Shown in pieces: positions 40,947 through 49,715 of a DNA stretch of 64,000 nt. The notes beneath the pieces were generated by a model that worked only from the letters and a program-made list of their open reading frames with translations, ran no database searches and was not told the DNA's origin. Position numbers and translations under genes: made by a program. How positions within the stretch are numbered: position 1 is the stretch's first letter; each line of letters starts with the position of its first letter. This stretch comes from CAVQCJ01 sp963711005 (GTDB lineage: Bacteria > Actinomycetota > Actinomycetes > Prado026), in contig CAVQCJ010000002.1 of NCBI GenBank assembly GCA_963711005.1, forward strand, positions 1,612,001 through 1,676,000, in the 5' to 3' direction.

Positions 40947-41707
40947 GCCACGCACGCCGGGCACGCTGGTCCTGCTCCGCCACGGCGAGAGCGAGTGGAA
41001 CGCCAAGAACCTGTTCACCGGCTGGGTCGACGTCGACCTGTCCGAGCACGGGCGCCGCCGAGGCCGTCCGCGGCGGGCGGCTGCTCGCCGACGCCGGGCG
41101 TGCTGCCCGACGTCGTGCACACCTCGGTGCTGCGCCGGGCGATCCGCACGGCGAACCTCGCGCTCGACGCGCTGCGACCGGCACTGGGTCCCGGTCCGCC
41201 GCTCGTGGCGGCTCAACGAGCGGCACTACGGCGCGCTGCAGGGCAAGGACAAGAAGCAGACGCTGGAGGCAGTACGGCGAGGAGCAGTTCATGCTCTGGC
41301 GCCGCTCGTACGACGTCCCGCCGCCGCCGATCGCCGACGACGACGAGTTCAGCCAGACCGACGACCCGCGCTACGCCGACCTGCCGCCCGAGCTGCGCCC
41401 GCGGACCGAGTGCCTCGCAGGACGTCGTCGACCGGATGCTGCCGTACTGGTACGACGCGATCGTGCCCGACCTGCGTACCGGCGCGACGGTGCTGGTGAC
41501 CGCGCACGGCAACTCGCTGCGGGCCCTGGTCAAGCACCTCGACGGCATCTCCGACGAGGACATCGCCGGGCTCAACATCCCGACCGGGATCCCGCTCGTC
41601 TACACGCTGGACGCGGACCTGCGCGCCGACGGTCACGCGGCGGGACGTACCTCGACCCGGACGCCGCGGCCGCGGCGATCACGGCCGTCGCCAACCAGGG
41701 CCGCTGA
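40943..41707 (+). CDS. gpmA: 2,3-bisphosphoglycerate-dependent phosphoglycerate mutase, broken by about eight insertions
   Basis: Glycolytic mutase with the phospho-histidine motif LLRHGESEWNAKNLFTGWVD, then LNERHYGALQGKDKKQT and VTAHGNSLRALVKHLDG. Reading needs all three frames: a two-base excess near 40951, then single extra bases near 41050-41052 (GGG), 41096-41098 (GGG), 41173, 41269, 41415, 41624 and 41641. The final frame ends TAVANQGR at TGA 41705. About 250 residues if corrected, the normal size. Essential in most bacteria, which argues for sequence error. Confidence 0.85.
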   Translation: MSHARRARWSCSATARASGTPRTCSPAGSTSTCPSTGAAEAVRGGRLLADAGRAARRRAHLGAAPGDPHGEPRARRAATGTGSRSAARGGSTSGTTARCRARTRSRRWRQYGEEQFMLWRRSYDVPPPPIADDDEFSQTDDPRYADLPPELRPRTECLAGRRRPDAAVLVRRDRARPAYRRDGAGDRARQLAAGPGQAPRRHLRRGHRRAQHPDRDPARLHAGRGPARRRSRGGTYLDPDAAAAAITAVANQGR

Positions 41708-41729
41708 CCACGCTCCTGGCGGGGCCGGC

Positions 41730-42375
41730 TCAGGTGGAGGCGCGCTCGCCGATCACCAGGTAGATCGACGCGCCGGGCGACGCTGACGACGTGGTCGGCG
41801 TACCGCTCGTAGTACCGGTTGAGCAGGGTCACGTCGACGGCCTGGTTGACCGGTCCCGGCTCCTGGCTCAGCAGGTGGTCGAGCACCGCGCGGTGCAGCT
41901 CGTCCATGCGGTCGTCGTCGTTCTCGATCTTGCGGGCCAGCTCGACGTCCTTGGACGCCAGCACCTCGCCCATCTGGGCGCCCATCCGGTCGGCGATCTG
42001 CGCCATCTCGCGGAACAGCGGCTCCAGGTCCGGCGGCACGGCCCGGTCCGGGTAGCGCATCCGGGCGGTCTTGGCGACGTGCTGGGCCAGGTCGCCCATG
42101 CGCTCGAGCGTCGTGCTGATCCGCATCGACGCGACGACCATGCGCAGGTCGGTGGCCACCGGCTGCTGCAGCGCGATCAGCTCGGTCGTCGAGAGCTCGA
42201 TCTCCTGGTTGATGGAGTCGATCTCCTCGTCGGCCTCGATCACCGCCTCGGCCTTCTCCCGGTCGGCGTCGAGCAGCGCGGTCGAGGCGCGCTGCATCAT
42301 CGACGCGACGAGTCGGCTCATCGAGACCAGCTCGTCGGTGATCCCGTCGAGTGCGTCGTGGTAGGCGTCACGCAT
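41730..42375 (-). CDS. phoU: PhoU phosphate-signalling protein (C-terminal one-base frameshift)
   Basis: About 215 residues. Two three-helix bundles with the PhoU metal motifs E/DxxxD: MRDAYHDALDGITDELVSMS, RISTTLERMGDLAQHVAK, RYYERYADHVVSVARRV. Represses phosphate-starvation signalling with the Pst system and the histidine kinase. An extra base near 41766 spoils the last residues; removing it gives IYLVIGERAST and TGA at 41730. TAGGGT ends 7 nt before ATG 42375, so the mRNA looks leaderless. Divergent from senX3 over a PHO-box-like repeat. Confidence 0.88.
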
Positions 42376-42382
42376 GGGGGGA

Positions 42383-42388
42383 ACCCTA
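42383..42388 (-). promoter_or_regulatory. -10 box of leaderless phoU
   Basis: TAGGGT on the minus strand, then 7 nt, then ATG 42375. Confidence 0.6.
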
Positions 42389-42418
42389 CGCCGCGGGGAG
42401 GACCCGGCCGGGCGCAGC

Positions 42419-42447
42419 GGTGAACAGCCTGCACACGCCGGGTGAAC
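42419..42447. promoter_or_regulatory. PHO-box-like direct repeats
   Basis: GGTGAAC at 42419-42425 and again at 42441-42447, exactly 22 nt (two 11-nt periods) apart, with a weaker unit between. Read on the other strand these are GTTCACC repeats, the PhoP/RegX3 binding pattern, located between divergent phoU and senX3. Confidence 0.65.
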
Positions 42448-42507
42448 TTCTGGCGACGGCCCGTTCGAGCCTGGGCGAGCGGCCGGACCGGCGAGCGCGC
42501 TTGCTCC

Positions 42508-42513
42508 TACCAT
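42508..42513 (+). promoter_or_regulatory. -10 box of leaderless senX3
   Basis: TACCAT, then 7 nt, then GTG 42521. Confidence 0.6.
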
Positions 42514-42520
42514 CGGTGCT

Positions 42521-43734
42521 GTGGACGCGACGACTGCAGCCGTTGCGGGGGGCCTGATCGGTGCCCTCGTGGGCGTCGCCGTCGGGGGTCGCGCTGGCCG
42601 CGCGGCGGGACGAGGGCCGCTCCGACGGGACGGCGGCGTCGCCCACGACCCAGGACGCGGCCGACCTGCCGCCGGGCGTGACCGAGGTCCTCACCGCGCT
42701 GCGCTCCGGCTCGGTCGTGCTCGACGACTCCGAGGCGGTCCGCTGGGCCAGCCCGTCGGCGTACGCGCTGGGGCTGCTGCGCGACGGCCGGCTGGTCGAC
42801 GACGAGGCGGTCCGGGCGGTCCGGGCGGTCCGCGGCAGCGGCGAGGTGCGCTCGTTCGACCTCGAGCCGCGCCGCCGCCGCGGCGGTCCTCGGGTGGTCC
42901 TTGTCGGTCCGGGTGGCGCGCCTGGGCCCCGACCTGGTCGTCGTGCTGGCGGACGACCGGTCCGAGGTCGCACGCGTGGACGACGTCCGGCGGGACTTCG
43001 TCGCCAACGTCTCGCACGAGCTCAAGACCCCGGTCGGCGCGCTGTCGCTGCTGGCCGAGGCGGTCGAGGGCGCCGCCGACGACCCGGAGGCGGTGCTCCG
43101 CTTCGCCGCCCGGATGCAGCACGAGGCCGACCCGGCTCTCGTCCATGGTCAACGAGCTGATCGAGCTGTCCCGGCTGCAGGGCGACGAGGTCGCGGCCGC
43201 ACGCCGAGCCGTCGTCCCGTCGACGAGGTGGTGCCGAGGCGCTCGACTCGGTCCGTACCGCGGCCACCGCCAAGCAGATCGACCTGCGCGCGGCCGGCGA
43301 GCACGGCGTCGTCGTCGAGGGCGACCGCGCCCAGCTGATCACCGCGCTGCGCAACCTCCTCGACAACGCCGTCAGCTACAGCCCCGAGCGCACCCGCGTC
43401 GTCGTCTCGGTGCAGTCCAGCGGGCGACCTGGTCGAGATCAGCGTCACCGACCAGGGCATCGGGATCTCCGCGGCCGACCAGGAACGCATCTTCGAGCGG
43501 TTCTACCGCGTCGACCCGGCCCGGTCGCGGGCGACCGGCGGGACCGGGCTCGGCCTGTCGATCGTCAAGCACGTCTGCGTCAACCACGGCGGCGAGGTCG
43601 TCGTGTGGAGCACCGAGGGCGCCGGCTCGACGTTCACCCTCCGGCTGCCCGTGCGGCAGGAGCCGTTCGAGGACGCCGAGCCGGTCGCCGACCCGCTCCC
43701 CGTGCAGCAGCCGATCGGAAAGGTGGTCCCGTGA
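42521..43734 (+). CDS. senX3: SenX3/PhoR sensor histidine kinase, broken by about seven indels
   Basis: Membrane sensor for phosphate limitation; about 400 residues if corrected. N-terminal hydrophobic segment (VAGGLIGALVGVAVG), PAS-like region, H-box DFVANVSHELKTPVGALSLL, N-box NLLDNAVSYSP, and G-boxes DQGIGIS, FYRVD, GTGLGLSIVKH. Indels near 42584-42588, 42901, 43131-43133, 43202, 43216, 43231 (a deletion) and 43422-43424. Ends in GTGA overlap with regX3. Leaderless box upstream. Equivalent to streptomycete PhoR; which physiological name applies is a matter of convention. Confidence 0.87.
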
Positions 43735-44414
43735 CCCGCGTGCTCGTGGTCGAGGACGAGGAGTCCTTCAGCGACGCCTTGTCGTACATGCTGCGCAAGG
43801 AGGGCTACGAGGTCGCGCGTCGCCGCGACCGGCCCGGCCGCGCTCGAGGAGTTCGACCGGTCCGGCGCCGACCTGGTGCTGCTCGACCTGATGCTGCCGG
43901 GCCTGCCCGGGCACCGAGGTCTGCCGGCAGCTGCGGCAGCGGTCCAACGTGCCGGTCATCATGCTGACCGCCAAGGACGGCGAGGTCGACAAGGTGGTCG
44001 GGCTCGAGCTCGGGCGCCGACGACTACGTCACCAAGCCGTTCTCCTCGCGCGAGCTGGTCGCCCGGATCCGGGCGGTGCTGCGCCGCGGCTCCGACCTGG
44101 AGGAGCTGCTGCCCGGGACGGTCGAGGCGGGACCGGTGCGGATGGACGTCGAGCGCCACGTGGTGACCGTCGACGGCCGCTCGGCGCCCATGCCGCTCAA
44201 GGAGTTCGACCTGCTCGAGCTGCTGCTGCGCAACGCCGGACGGGTGCTGACCCGCATGCAGCTCATCGACCGGGTCTGGGGCAGCGACTACGTCGGCGAC
44301 ACCAAGACGCTGGACGTCCACGTGAAGCGGCTGCGCGCGAAGATCGAGCCGGACCCGGCGAACCCGCGCCACCTGGTGACCGTGCGAGGCCTGGGCTACA
44401 AGTTCGAGCCCTGA
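43731..44414 (+). CDS. regX3: RegX3/PhoP response regulator, broken by three insertions
   Basis: About 226 residues if corrected. Receiver: VLVVEDEESFSDAL, phosphoacceptor Asp in LVLLDLMLPGLPG, VIMLTAKDGEVDKVVGLELG, then ADDYVTKPF. OmpR-type winged helix: PLKEFDLLELLLRNAGRVLT and DTKTLDVHVKRLRAKIE. Single extra bases near 43816, 43909-43911 (GGG) and 44012-44014 (GGG). Activates phosphate-starvation genes. The DNA-binding domain is in one intact frame from about 44015 onward. Confidence 0.88.
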
Positions 44415-44435
44415 CGAGCGCTCAGCTGCCCGCGC

Positions 44436-44915
44436 TCAGCTGCCCGCGAACAGGTTCTCCGGCCGGGTGACCATCGCGCTGACGCTCACGCTGCCCGCGA
44501 CCCGGAACAGCATGGTCACCGTCACGAGCTGGCCGATCCCGGCCTGCATGCCGCTCAACAGCACCCGCTCGGTGCCCGCCGGTCCGAACAGGACGAATCC
44601 GGACGGCGCGATGTCGACGCCGCCGCTGGGCAGCGTCACCGGGTCGGTGCCGGAGATCGTGACGGACATCAGAGTGTCGGTCACCCGGCCCTGGTTGATG
44701 AGCGTCGAGTACAGCTCGGGGACCGTGCCGTCGGTGACCACCACGACGTTGTCGATGTGCATGTTCCCGATCACCGCGTCGCTGCCCAGGCTCGCGCTGT
44801 ACGGGGTCGAGGTGTCGGCGCCCAGGCCGGCCGCGCACCCGCTCAGCGCGACGACGGCGACCGCTGCGGTCGCGGCCACCCACACACTGCGGGCGCGGGT
44901 CCTGGCTCGAGTCAC
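44436..44915 (-). CDS. Lipoprotein, DUF461/PCuAC-like
   Basis: 159 residues from GTG 44915. Lipobox ALSGC at about residue 24, then a cupredoxin-like beta domain (NVVVVTDGTVPELYSTLINQG, VDIAPSGFVLFGPAGTERVLL). Resembles the PCu(A)C/DUF461 copper-chaperone fold in length and strand pattern, but the Met/His copper ligands of PCu(A)C are not evident, so a metal role is doubtful. Convergent with regX3, 21 nt apart. Confidence 0.6.
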   Translation of the reverse strand: MTRARTRARSVWVAATAAVAVVALSGCAAGLGADTSTPYSASLGSDAVIGNMHIDNVVVVTDGTVPELYSTLINQGRVTDTLMSVTISGTDPVTLPSGGVDIAPSGFVLFGPAGTERVLLSGMQAGIGQLVTVTMLFRVAGSVSVSAMVTRPENLFAGS

Positions 44916-44967
44916 GGTGCTGCTCCTGGCGAGGTAGCTCGGTCGGCGGGGACAGCGTAGCGAGCCC

Positions 44968-45792
44968 TCACCCGAGCGACGCCCCCCTGGCCAGCAACAG
45001 GCCGACCACCGCCAGCGCGGCCAGGACGAAGAGGGCGAACGGCGCCCGGGACCGTGGCGGCCACCGCCGGGCGAACGCCAGCAGCAGGGCGACGACGGTG
45101 ACGGCAAGCAGCGCGGCGCCGGCCACGCCGAGCGGCTCGCCGGGGCCGAACGTGAGGACCAGCGCGGCCAGCGCGAGCAGCACACCGGCGACCAGCCGGG
45201 TCCGGCCGGGACCGAGCAGCTGGGGCAGCCCCAGGACGCCCGCGGCCACGTCGTCATCCAGGTCGGGGAGCGCGTTGGCCAGGTGCGCGGCCACCCCGAG
45301 GAGGGCGCCCGCCAGGGTCGCCCACCACGGTGCCTGGACCGGGTGCGGGAGCGAGAGCGTCACCACCGACGGCAGCAGGCCGAAGCTGACCGCGAACGCC
45401 ATGAAGGACCAGACGGTCCGCTTGAGCCACAGGTCGTACGCCCACCCGCCGCCGACGGCGACCAGGTGCACGACCCCGGCGGCAGCACCGAGGGCGAGCG
45501 AGAGCGGGACGCAGGCGACGAGAGCGACGTACGCGGCAACCCGGACCGTCGCGGGTCGCAGGACACCGAGCGCGACCGGCTTGTCCCGTCGGCCGGCGGC
45601 GACGTCCCGGTCCCGGTCGGTCGCGTCGTTGCACCAGCCGATCGACAGCTGGCCGCTGAGCAGTGCGGCGGCCAGCAGCGCGCAGGTCCGGCCGGGTGCG
45701 CCCGCCGTGACGGCCAGCGCCGTGCCCACGACCGTCACGGCCAGGCTCGGCCCGGGGTGGGCGGCCTTCACCAGGGCGGCGGCGCGGTTCAC
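44968..45792 (-). CDS. UbiA-family prenyltransferase
   Basis: 274 residues, GTG start, eight to nine membrane helices. The two Asp-rich motifs are NDATDRDRDVAAGRRDKP and ALPDLDDDVAAG, which bind Mg-prenyl diphosphate. The prenyl acceptor is unknown; it is shorter and less like MenA, so a secondary aromatic or lipid substrate is possible. 13 nt downstream of the thioredoxin-like gene. Confidence 0.85.
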   Translation of the reverse strand: MNRAAALVKAAHPGPSLAVTVVGTALAVTAGAPGRTCALLAAALLSGQLSIGWCNDATDRDRDVAAGRRDKPVALGVLRPATVRVAAYVALVACVPLSLALGAAAGVVHLVAVGGGWAYDLWLKRTVWSFMAFAVSFGLLPSVVTLSLPHPVQAPWWATLAGALLGVAAHLANALPDLDDDVAAGVLGLPQLLGPGRTRLVAGVLLALAALVLTFGPGEPLGVAGAALLAVTVVALLLAFARRWPPRSRAPFALFVLAALAVVGLLLARGASLG

Positions 45793-45805
45793 CTCGCTGC
45801 GGCGG

Positions 45806-46579
45806 CTAGGCCGACGGCGCGGAGCGGGCGTCCAGGCCGGCCAGCGCGGTCTCCAGCCGGGTGGTGGCGGTGATGCCCCGGGCGACGAGGGCGACGATCC
45901 CGTCGTCGCGGACCAGCACCGCGGTGATCCCCTGGGGGGAGTAGGCGGCGCCCATGAGGTCGGCGTCGTCGGCGGCCACGATCGCGCTGCCGCCGAGCTC
46001 GGCCGTGCTCAGGGCGCGCAGCTGGGTCTGCTGGGCCGCGGGGCCGATCAGCATCCAGCCGAGGGTGCTGTACTCGGCGACCTGCGAGCGCACGCTGCGC
46101 AGGACCGCGCCGCAGTCCGGGCAGGAGGTCGGGACCAGGAGCAGTACCGCAGGCCGGGCGCCCCGCAGGTCGAACTGCGAGCCGCGGATGGTCACTGTCG
46201 TGTCGGGGAGCAGGCCGCCGACCGACCCGACCGGCTGCTGCGGGTCGGCGGCGAGCGGGGTCTGGGTCAGGTCGTTGGCGGCGCTCCCGCTGAACACGCT
46301 CAGCGTGCTGCCGACCAGGCCGACCACGACCAGCAGGACCAGCAGCAGCGGGCCGGCCAGCCCGGCGGGCCGCCCGCCGCCCAGCGCCCGCAGCAGCAGC
46401 CAGCGCCGGTAGCCGTCCGGACCACCACGGCCGAACCGGCTCTGCCGCACCTCGCGCAAGTAGGCGTCGCGGTCCGCGTCGAGGCTGCGCGCGTCGTCGG
46501 GGACGAGCAGCGCCAGACCCTCGAGCTGGTCGGCGTCGAGGTCGTCGTGACGGCCGTCGGGTCCCGGCACGCCTGGCAT
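45806..46579 (-). CDS. Membrane-anchored thioredoxin-like protein
   Basis: 257 residues from ATG 46579. A cytoplasmic N-terminal part of about 75 residues, one membrane helix (GPLLLVLLVVVGLVGSTLSVF), then an extracytoplasmic thioredoxin-like domain with TSCPDCGAV (CxxC) and GITAVLVRDDG near the cis-Pro position. Probably a thiol-redox protein, substrate unknown. CATACT lies 6 nt before the start, so it may be leaderless. Divergent from carD (187 nt). Confidence 0.7.
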   Translation of the reverse strand: MPGVPGPDGRHDDLDADQLEGLALLVPDDARSLDADRDAYLREVRQSRFGRGGPDGYRRWLLLRALGGGRPAGLAGPLLLVLLVVVGLVGSTLSVFSGSAANDLTQTPLAADPQQPVGSVGGLLPDTTVTIRGSQFDLRGARPAVLLLVPTSCPDCGAVLRSVRSQVAEYSTLGWMLIGPAAQQTQLRALSTAELGGSAIVAADDADLMGAAYSPQGITAVLVRDDGIVALVARGITATTRLETALAGLDARSAPSA

Positions 46580-46733
46580 GGCCTCAGTATGCGCCGCTGC
46601 GACGGGCCCGGCGACGACGCGTCGCGAGGAAGCATGCCGAGCCCCTGTTGTCAACCCCCGCCGGGTCGTCGGTTGACCACGCACTAGGCCCCTGACCTGC
46701 GCAAACACCGGCGGAAGGGTCGTTGCTCCGTGT

Positions 46734-46739
46734 TATCCT
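46734..46739 (+). promoter_or_regulatory. Probable carD -10 box
   Basis: TATCCT, 27 nt before ATG 46767, with AAAGGGG as ribosome site at about 46750. A leadered promoter, unlike many others here. No clear -35 was found, fitting a CarD/RbpA-dependent promoter. Confidence 0.45.
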
Positions 46740-46766
46740 GAGGGTCGAGAAAGGGGCACCTGCCAC

Positions 46767-47249
46767 ATGTCTTTCACTGTCGGCGAGACCGTTGTCTACC
46801 CCCACCACGGAGCGGCGCTGATCGAGGCCATCGAGACCCGGAGCATCAAGGGCGTCGAGAAGGTCTATCTGGTGCTCAAGGTCGCGCAGGGCGACCTGAC
46901 CGTGCGGGTCCCGGCCGAGAACGCCGAGTTCGTCGGCGTCCGCGACGTCGTCGGGGCCGAGGGGCTGGAGCGCGTCTTCCAGGTCCTGCGGATGCCGCAC
47001 ACCGAGGAGCCGACCAACTGGTCGCGCCGCTACAAGGCCAACCTCGAGAAGCTCGCGTCCGGCGACGTGATCAAGGTCGCCGAGGTCGTCCGCGACCTGT
47101 GGCGCCGCGAGCGCGAGCGTGGCCTGTCGGCCGGCGAGAAGCGGATGCTCGCGAAGGCGCGCCAGATCCTTGTGTCCGAGCTCGCTCTTGCCGAGAACAC
47201 CAATGAGGACAAGGCAGAGACGATCCTCGACGAGGTGCTCGCGTCGTAG
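46767..47249 (+). CDS. carD: CarD transcription regulator
   Basis: 160 residues. N-terminal RNA-polymerase-interaction domain (MSFTVGETVVYPHHGAALIEAIE) and C-terminal DNA-binding helical domain (NWSRRYKANLEKL, RRERERGLSAGEKRML with the conserved basic/aromatic residues). CarD stabilises open promoter complexes and is essential in mycobacteria. Followed by PIN/TRAM, ispD and ispF as in related genomes. Confidence 0.97.
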   Translation: MSFTVGETVVYPHHGAALIEAIETRSIKGVEKVYLVLKVAQGDLTVRVPAENAEFVGVRDVVGAEGLERVFQVLRMPHTEEPTNWSRRYKANLEKLASGDVIKVAEVVRDLWRRERERGLSAGEKRMLAKARQILVSELALAENTNEDKAETILDEVLAS

Positions 47250-47288
47250 CGGGGCCTTCGTCCCGCACGCCCGGCGGTCCCGCCGCCG

Positions 47289-48419
47289 GTGCCCGAGCTG
47301 GGTGGTGGCCCGTTGAGCCCTCGCGCGGCACGTGTCCCGAGCGTCGTCGTCGAGCTGCTGCGCCTGTGCGTGGTGGTCTTCTTCGCCGGCCTCGGGTACG
47401 AGATCGCGCTGGTGCTGGAGTCCAACGGGCGACGTGACATCGTCGGCGGCGTCGACCCGGTCTGGGTCGGGCTGCTGCTCGGCACCGCACTCGGCTTCGT
47501 GCTCGGCGGGGTGCTGGGCCGGGCCACCGAGCGCACCGTCCGGCGTACCGAGCGTTCGCTGTCCGACATCTCCGCCGAGCACATCGTCGCCGGCGTGTTC
47601 GGCTCGATCATCGGCGTGGTCGCCGGGTCCGCGATCGCATGGCCGGTCTTCTTCCTCGGCAACCGCTTCCTGGCCATCCCGCTGTTCGCGTTCGTGCTAG
47701 TCACCCTCGGGCTGCTCGGCTTCCGGGTCGGGTCGGCCCGCCGCGACGGCATGCTGCACATGTTCGGCGCCTCCGCCGGCCTGGGCCCGCGGTCGGTGTC
47801 GACGGCGCTGCTGCCGCGGATCGTGGACACCTCCGTCGCCATCGACGGTCGGATCATCGACGTCGTGCGGGCCGGGTTCCTCGGGGGCGAGATGCTCGTC
47901 CCCGCGCCGGTCCTGGCCGAGCTGCAAGGTCTTGCGGACGCCGCGGACGAGCTGCGTCGGGGCCGCGGTCGGCGCGGCCTCGAGGTGCTCGAGACGCTGC
48001 GCCGCGAGCCGGGTGTCGAGGTGTCGGTCATCGACGACGAGGCGCCCGGCGTCCCGGAGGTCGACGCCAAGCTCGTCCGGATGTGCCTGGACCGCGGCGC
48101 GGGCCTGCTCACCCTGGACACCAACCTGGCCCGGAGCGCTGCGCTGGCCGGCGTCCGGGTCATGAACCTGCACGCGCTGGCGCTCGCGCTGCGGCCGCCG
48201 GTCGTCGCCGGCGACGAGGTCACCGTCCTGCTGACCAAGCCCGGCAAGGAGTCCGGCCAGGCTGTCGGCTACCTCGACGACGGCACGATGGTCGTGGTCG
48301 AGCGGGCCCGCGAGGGCATCGGCTCGGAGGCCAGGGTCCAGGTCACCAGCGTCCTGACCACGGCCAACGGCCGGATGGTGTTTGCTCGTCCCCAGTCGAT
48401 CGCGGGCAGCCGGGTCTGA
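47289..48419 (+). CDS. PIN/TRAM-domain membrane protein
   Basis: 376 residues from GTG 47289 (later GTG/TTG starts are possible, since residues 1-15 are not conserved). Four membrane helices in the first 145 residues, then a PIN nuclease-like domain (RIVDTSVAIDGRIIDVVRAG with acidic residues; TLDTNLARSAALAGVRV) and a C-terminal TRAM domain (KPGKESGQAVGYLDDGTMVV). Similar to B. subtilis YacL, which is next to ispD there too. RNA-processing role inferred. Confidence 0.9.
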   Translation: MPELGGGPLSPRAARVPSVVVELLRLCVVVFFAGLGYEIALVLESNGRRDIVGGVDPVWVGLLLGTALGFVLGGVLGRATERTVRRTERSLSDISAEHIVAGVFGSIIGVVAGSAIAWPVFFLGNRFLAIPLFAFVLVTLGLLGFRVGSARRDGMLHMFGASAGLGPRSVSTALLPRIVDTSVAIDGRIIDVVRAGFLGGEMLVPAPVLAELQGLADAADELRRGRGRRGLEVLETLRREPGVEVSVIDDEAPGVPEVDAKLVRMCLDRGAGLLTLDTNLARSAALAGVRVMNLHALALALRPPVVAGDEVTVLLTKPGKESGQAVGYLDDGTMVVVERAREGIGSEARVQVTSVLTTANGRMVFARPQSIAGSRV

Positions 48420-48460
48420 GCCGGTGCCCCGGATGAGGGGTGTCCGGTGAGATCCGGGGT

Positions 48461-49177
48461 GTGCCAGCCGTGAGCGTCGGCGTGCTCGTCCCCGCCGCGG
48501 GCCGGGGCGACCGCCTGGGTGGCGGAGTCCCGAAGGCGTTGCGCCCGGTGCGCGGGGAGGCCCTGCTGGTGCACGCCGTCCGCGGGCTGCTCGCCGCGGA
48601 GTCGGTCTCCGTCGTCGTCGTCGCGGCCCCGGCCGACGCTGTGGGCGCGGTGACCGAGGTCGTCGCAGAACGGCTCGCCGGCGCACGGGTCCTGGTGGTA
48701 GCCGGCGGCGCGACCCGACAGGACTCGGTGGCCGCAGCACTGGCTTCCCTACCCGACGACGTCGACGTGGTACTCGTGCACGACGCGGCCCGCGCCCTCG
48801 CACCTGTCGACCTGGTCGAGCGGGTGGTCGCCGCGGTCGGCGACGGGGTCGCCGCGGTGGTGCCCGGGCTGCCGGTGCACGACACCGTCCGCTCGGTCGG
48901 CCCGGACGGGACGCCGCACGAGACCCTGGACCGGGACCGGCTTCGGATCGTGCAGACGCCGCAGGGCTTCGTCCGCACCTGGCTCGAGGCCGCGCACAGC
49001 GCGGCCGCGGAGGCCGGCCGCACCGCGACCGACGACGCCGCACTGGTGGAGGCGATCGGCGGGCGCGTCGTCGTGGTCGACGGTTCCGAGGAGGCCTTCA
49101 AGGTGACCACACCGCTGGACCTGCTGCTCGCCGAGGCGCTGCTCGAGCAGCGCCAGGCAGGCGGGGGTCGGCGATGA
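48461..49177 (+). CDS. ispD: 2-C-methyl-D-erythritol 4-phosphate cytidylyltransferase
   Basis: 238 residues from GTG 48461 (GTG 48470 is the alternative). Third enzyme of the MEP isoprenoid pathway. CTP-binding loop VPAAGRGDRLGGGVPKAL, HDAARALAPVDLV, QTPQGFVRTWLEAAH and TDDAALVEAIGG. ATGA overlap with ispF, allowing a coupled pair. Confidence 0.94.
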   Translation: MPAVSVGVLVPAAGRGDRLGGGVPKALRPVRGEALLVHAVRGLLAAESVSVVVVAAPADAVGAVTEVVAERLAGARVLVVAGGATRQDSVAAALASLPDDVDVVLVHDAARALAPVDLVERVVAAVGDGVAAVVPGLPVHDTVRSVGPDGTPHETLDRDRLRIVQTPQGFVRTWLEAAHSAAAEAGRTATDDAALVEAIGGRVVVVDGSEEAFKVTTPLDLLLAEALLEQRQAGGGRR

Positions 49178-49655
49178 GCGGGATACCGCGGGTCGGCGTC
49201 GGCGTCGACGTGCACCGGCTGGAGGCCGGGCGGCCGATGATGATGGCGGGCCTGGCGTTCCCGGACGAGCCGGCCGGCTGCGTGGGGCACTCCGACGGCG
49301 ACGTGGCGGCGCACGCCTGCTGCGACGCGCTGCTGTCCGCCGCCGGCCTGGGCGACCTGGGTGCCCTGGTCGGCACCGACCACCCGCAGTGGGCCGGCGC
49401 CGCCGGTGTCGGTGCTGCTGGCAGAGGCGGCGCGCGCGGTGCGCGCGGCCGGGTTCGAGATCGGCAACGTCGCGGTCCAGGTCATCGGCGAGCGTCCCAC
49501 GGCTCGGGCCGCGCCGGGACGAGGCAGAGGCGGCCCTGTCCGCGGCGTGCGGCGCCCCGGTGTCGGTCGGGGCGACGACGAGCGACGGGCTGGGCCTGAC
49601 CGGCCGCGGCGAGGGAGTCGCCGCCGTGGCGACCGTCGTGGTCGTCCCCCGCTGA
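49174..49655 (+). CDS. ispF: 2-C-methyl-D-erythritol 2,4-cyclodiphosphate synthase (two one-base insertions)
   Basis: About 159 residues if corrected. Metal-site DVHRLEAGRPMMMAGL, HSDGDVAAHACCDALL and GLGDLGALVGTD are in the first frame. An extra base near 49396-49408 moves to SVLLAEAARAVRAAGFEIGN; another C near 49497-49499 moves to DEAEAALSAACGAPVSVGAT and TTSDGLGLTGRGEG, which ends VVVVPR at TGA 49653. All catalytic blocks are present, so sequence error is likely. Confidence 0.88.
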
Positions 49656-49703
49656 GCCGGCTCCGCCGACTGCGCCGCGGCGGTCAGGGTCCGTGATCAC
49701 CCG

Positions 49704-49709
49704 TACCCT
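49704..49709 (+). promoter_or_regulatory. -10 box of leaderless cysS
   Basis: TACCCT, then 6 nt, then GTG 49716. Confidence 0.6.
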
Positions 49710-49715
49710 TGCCGG

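Noticed and set aside
39129..44414. Programmed frameshifting or pseudogenisation as the cause of the broken frames
   Set aside because: There are far too many shifts, no slippery heptamers or consistent stop signals, and conservation resumes perfectly each time; a sequence-quality problem is simpler.
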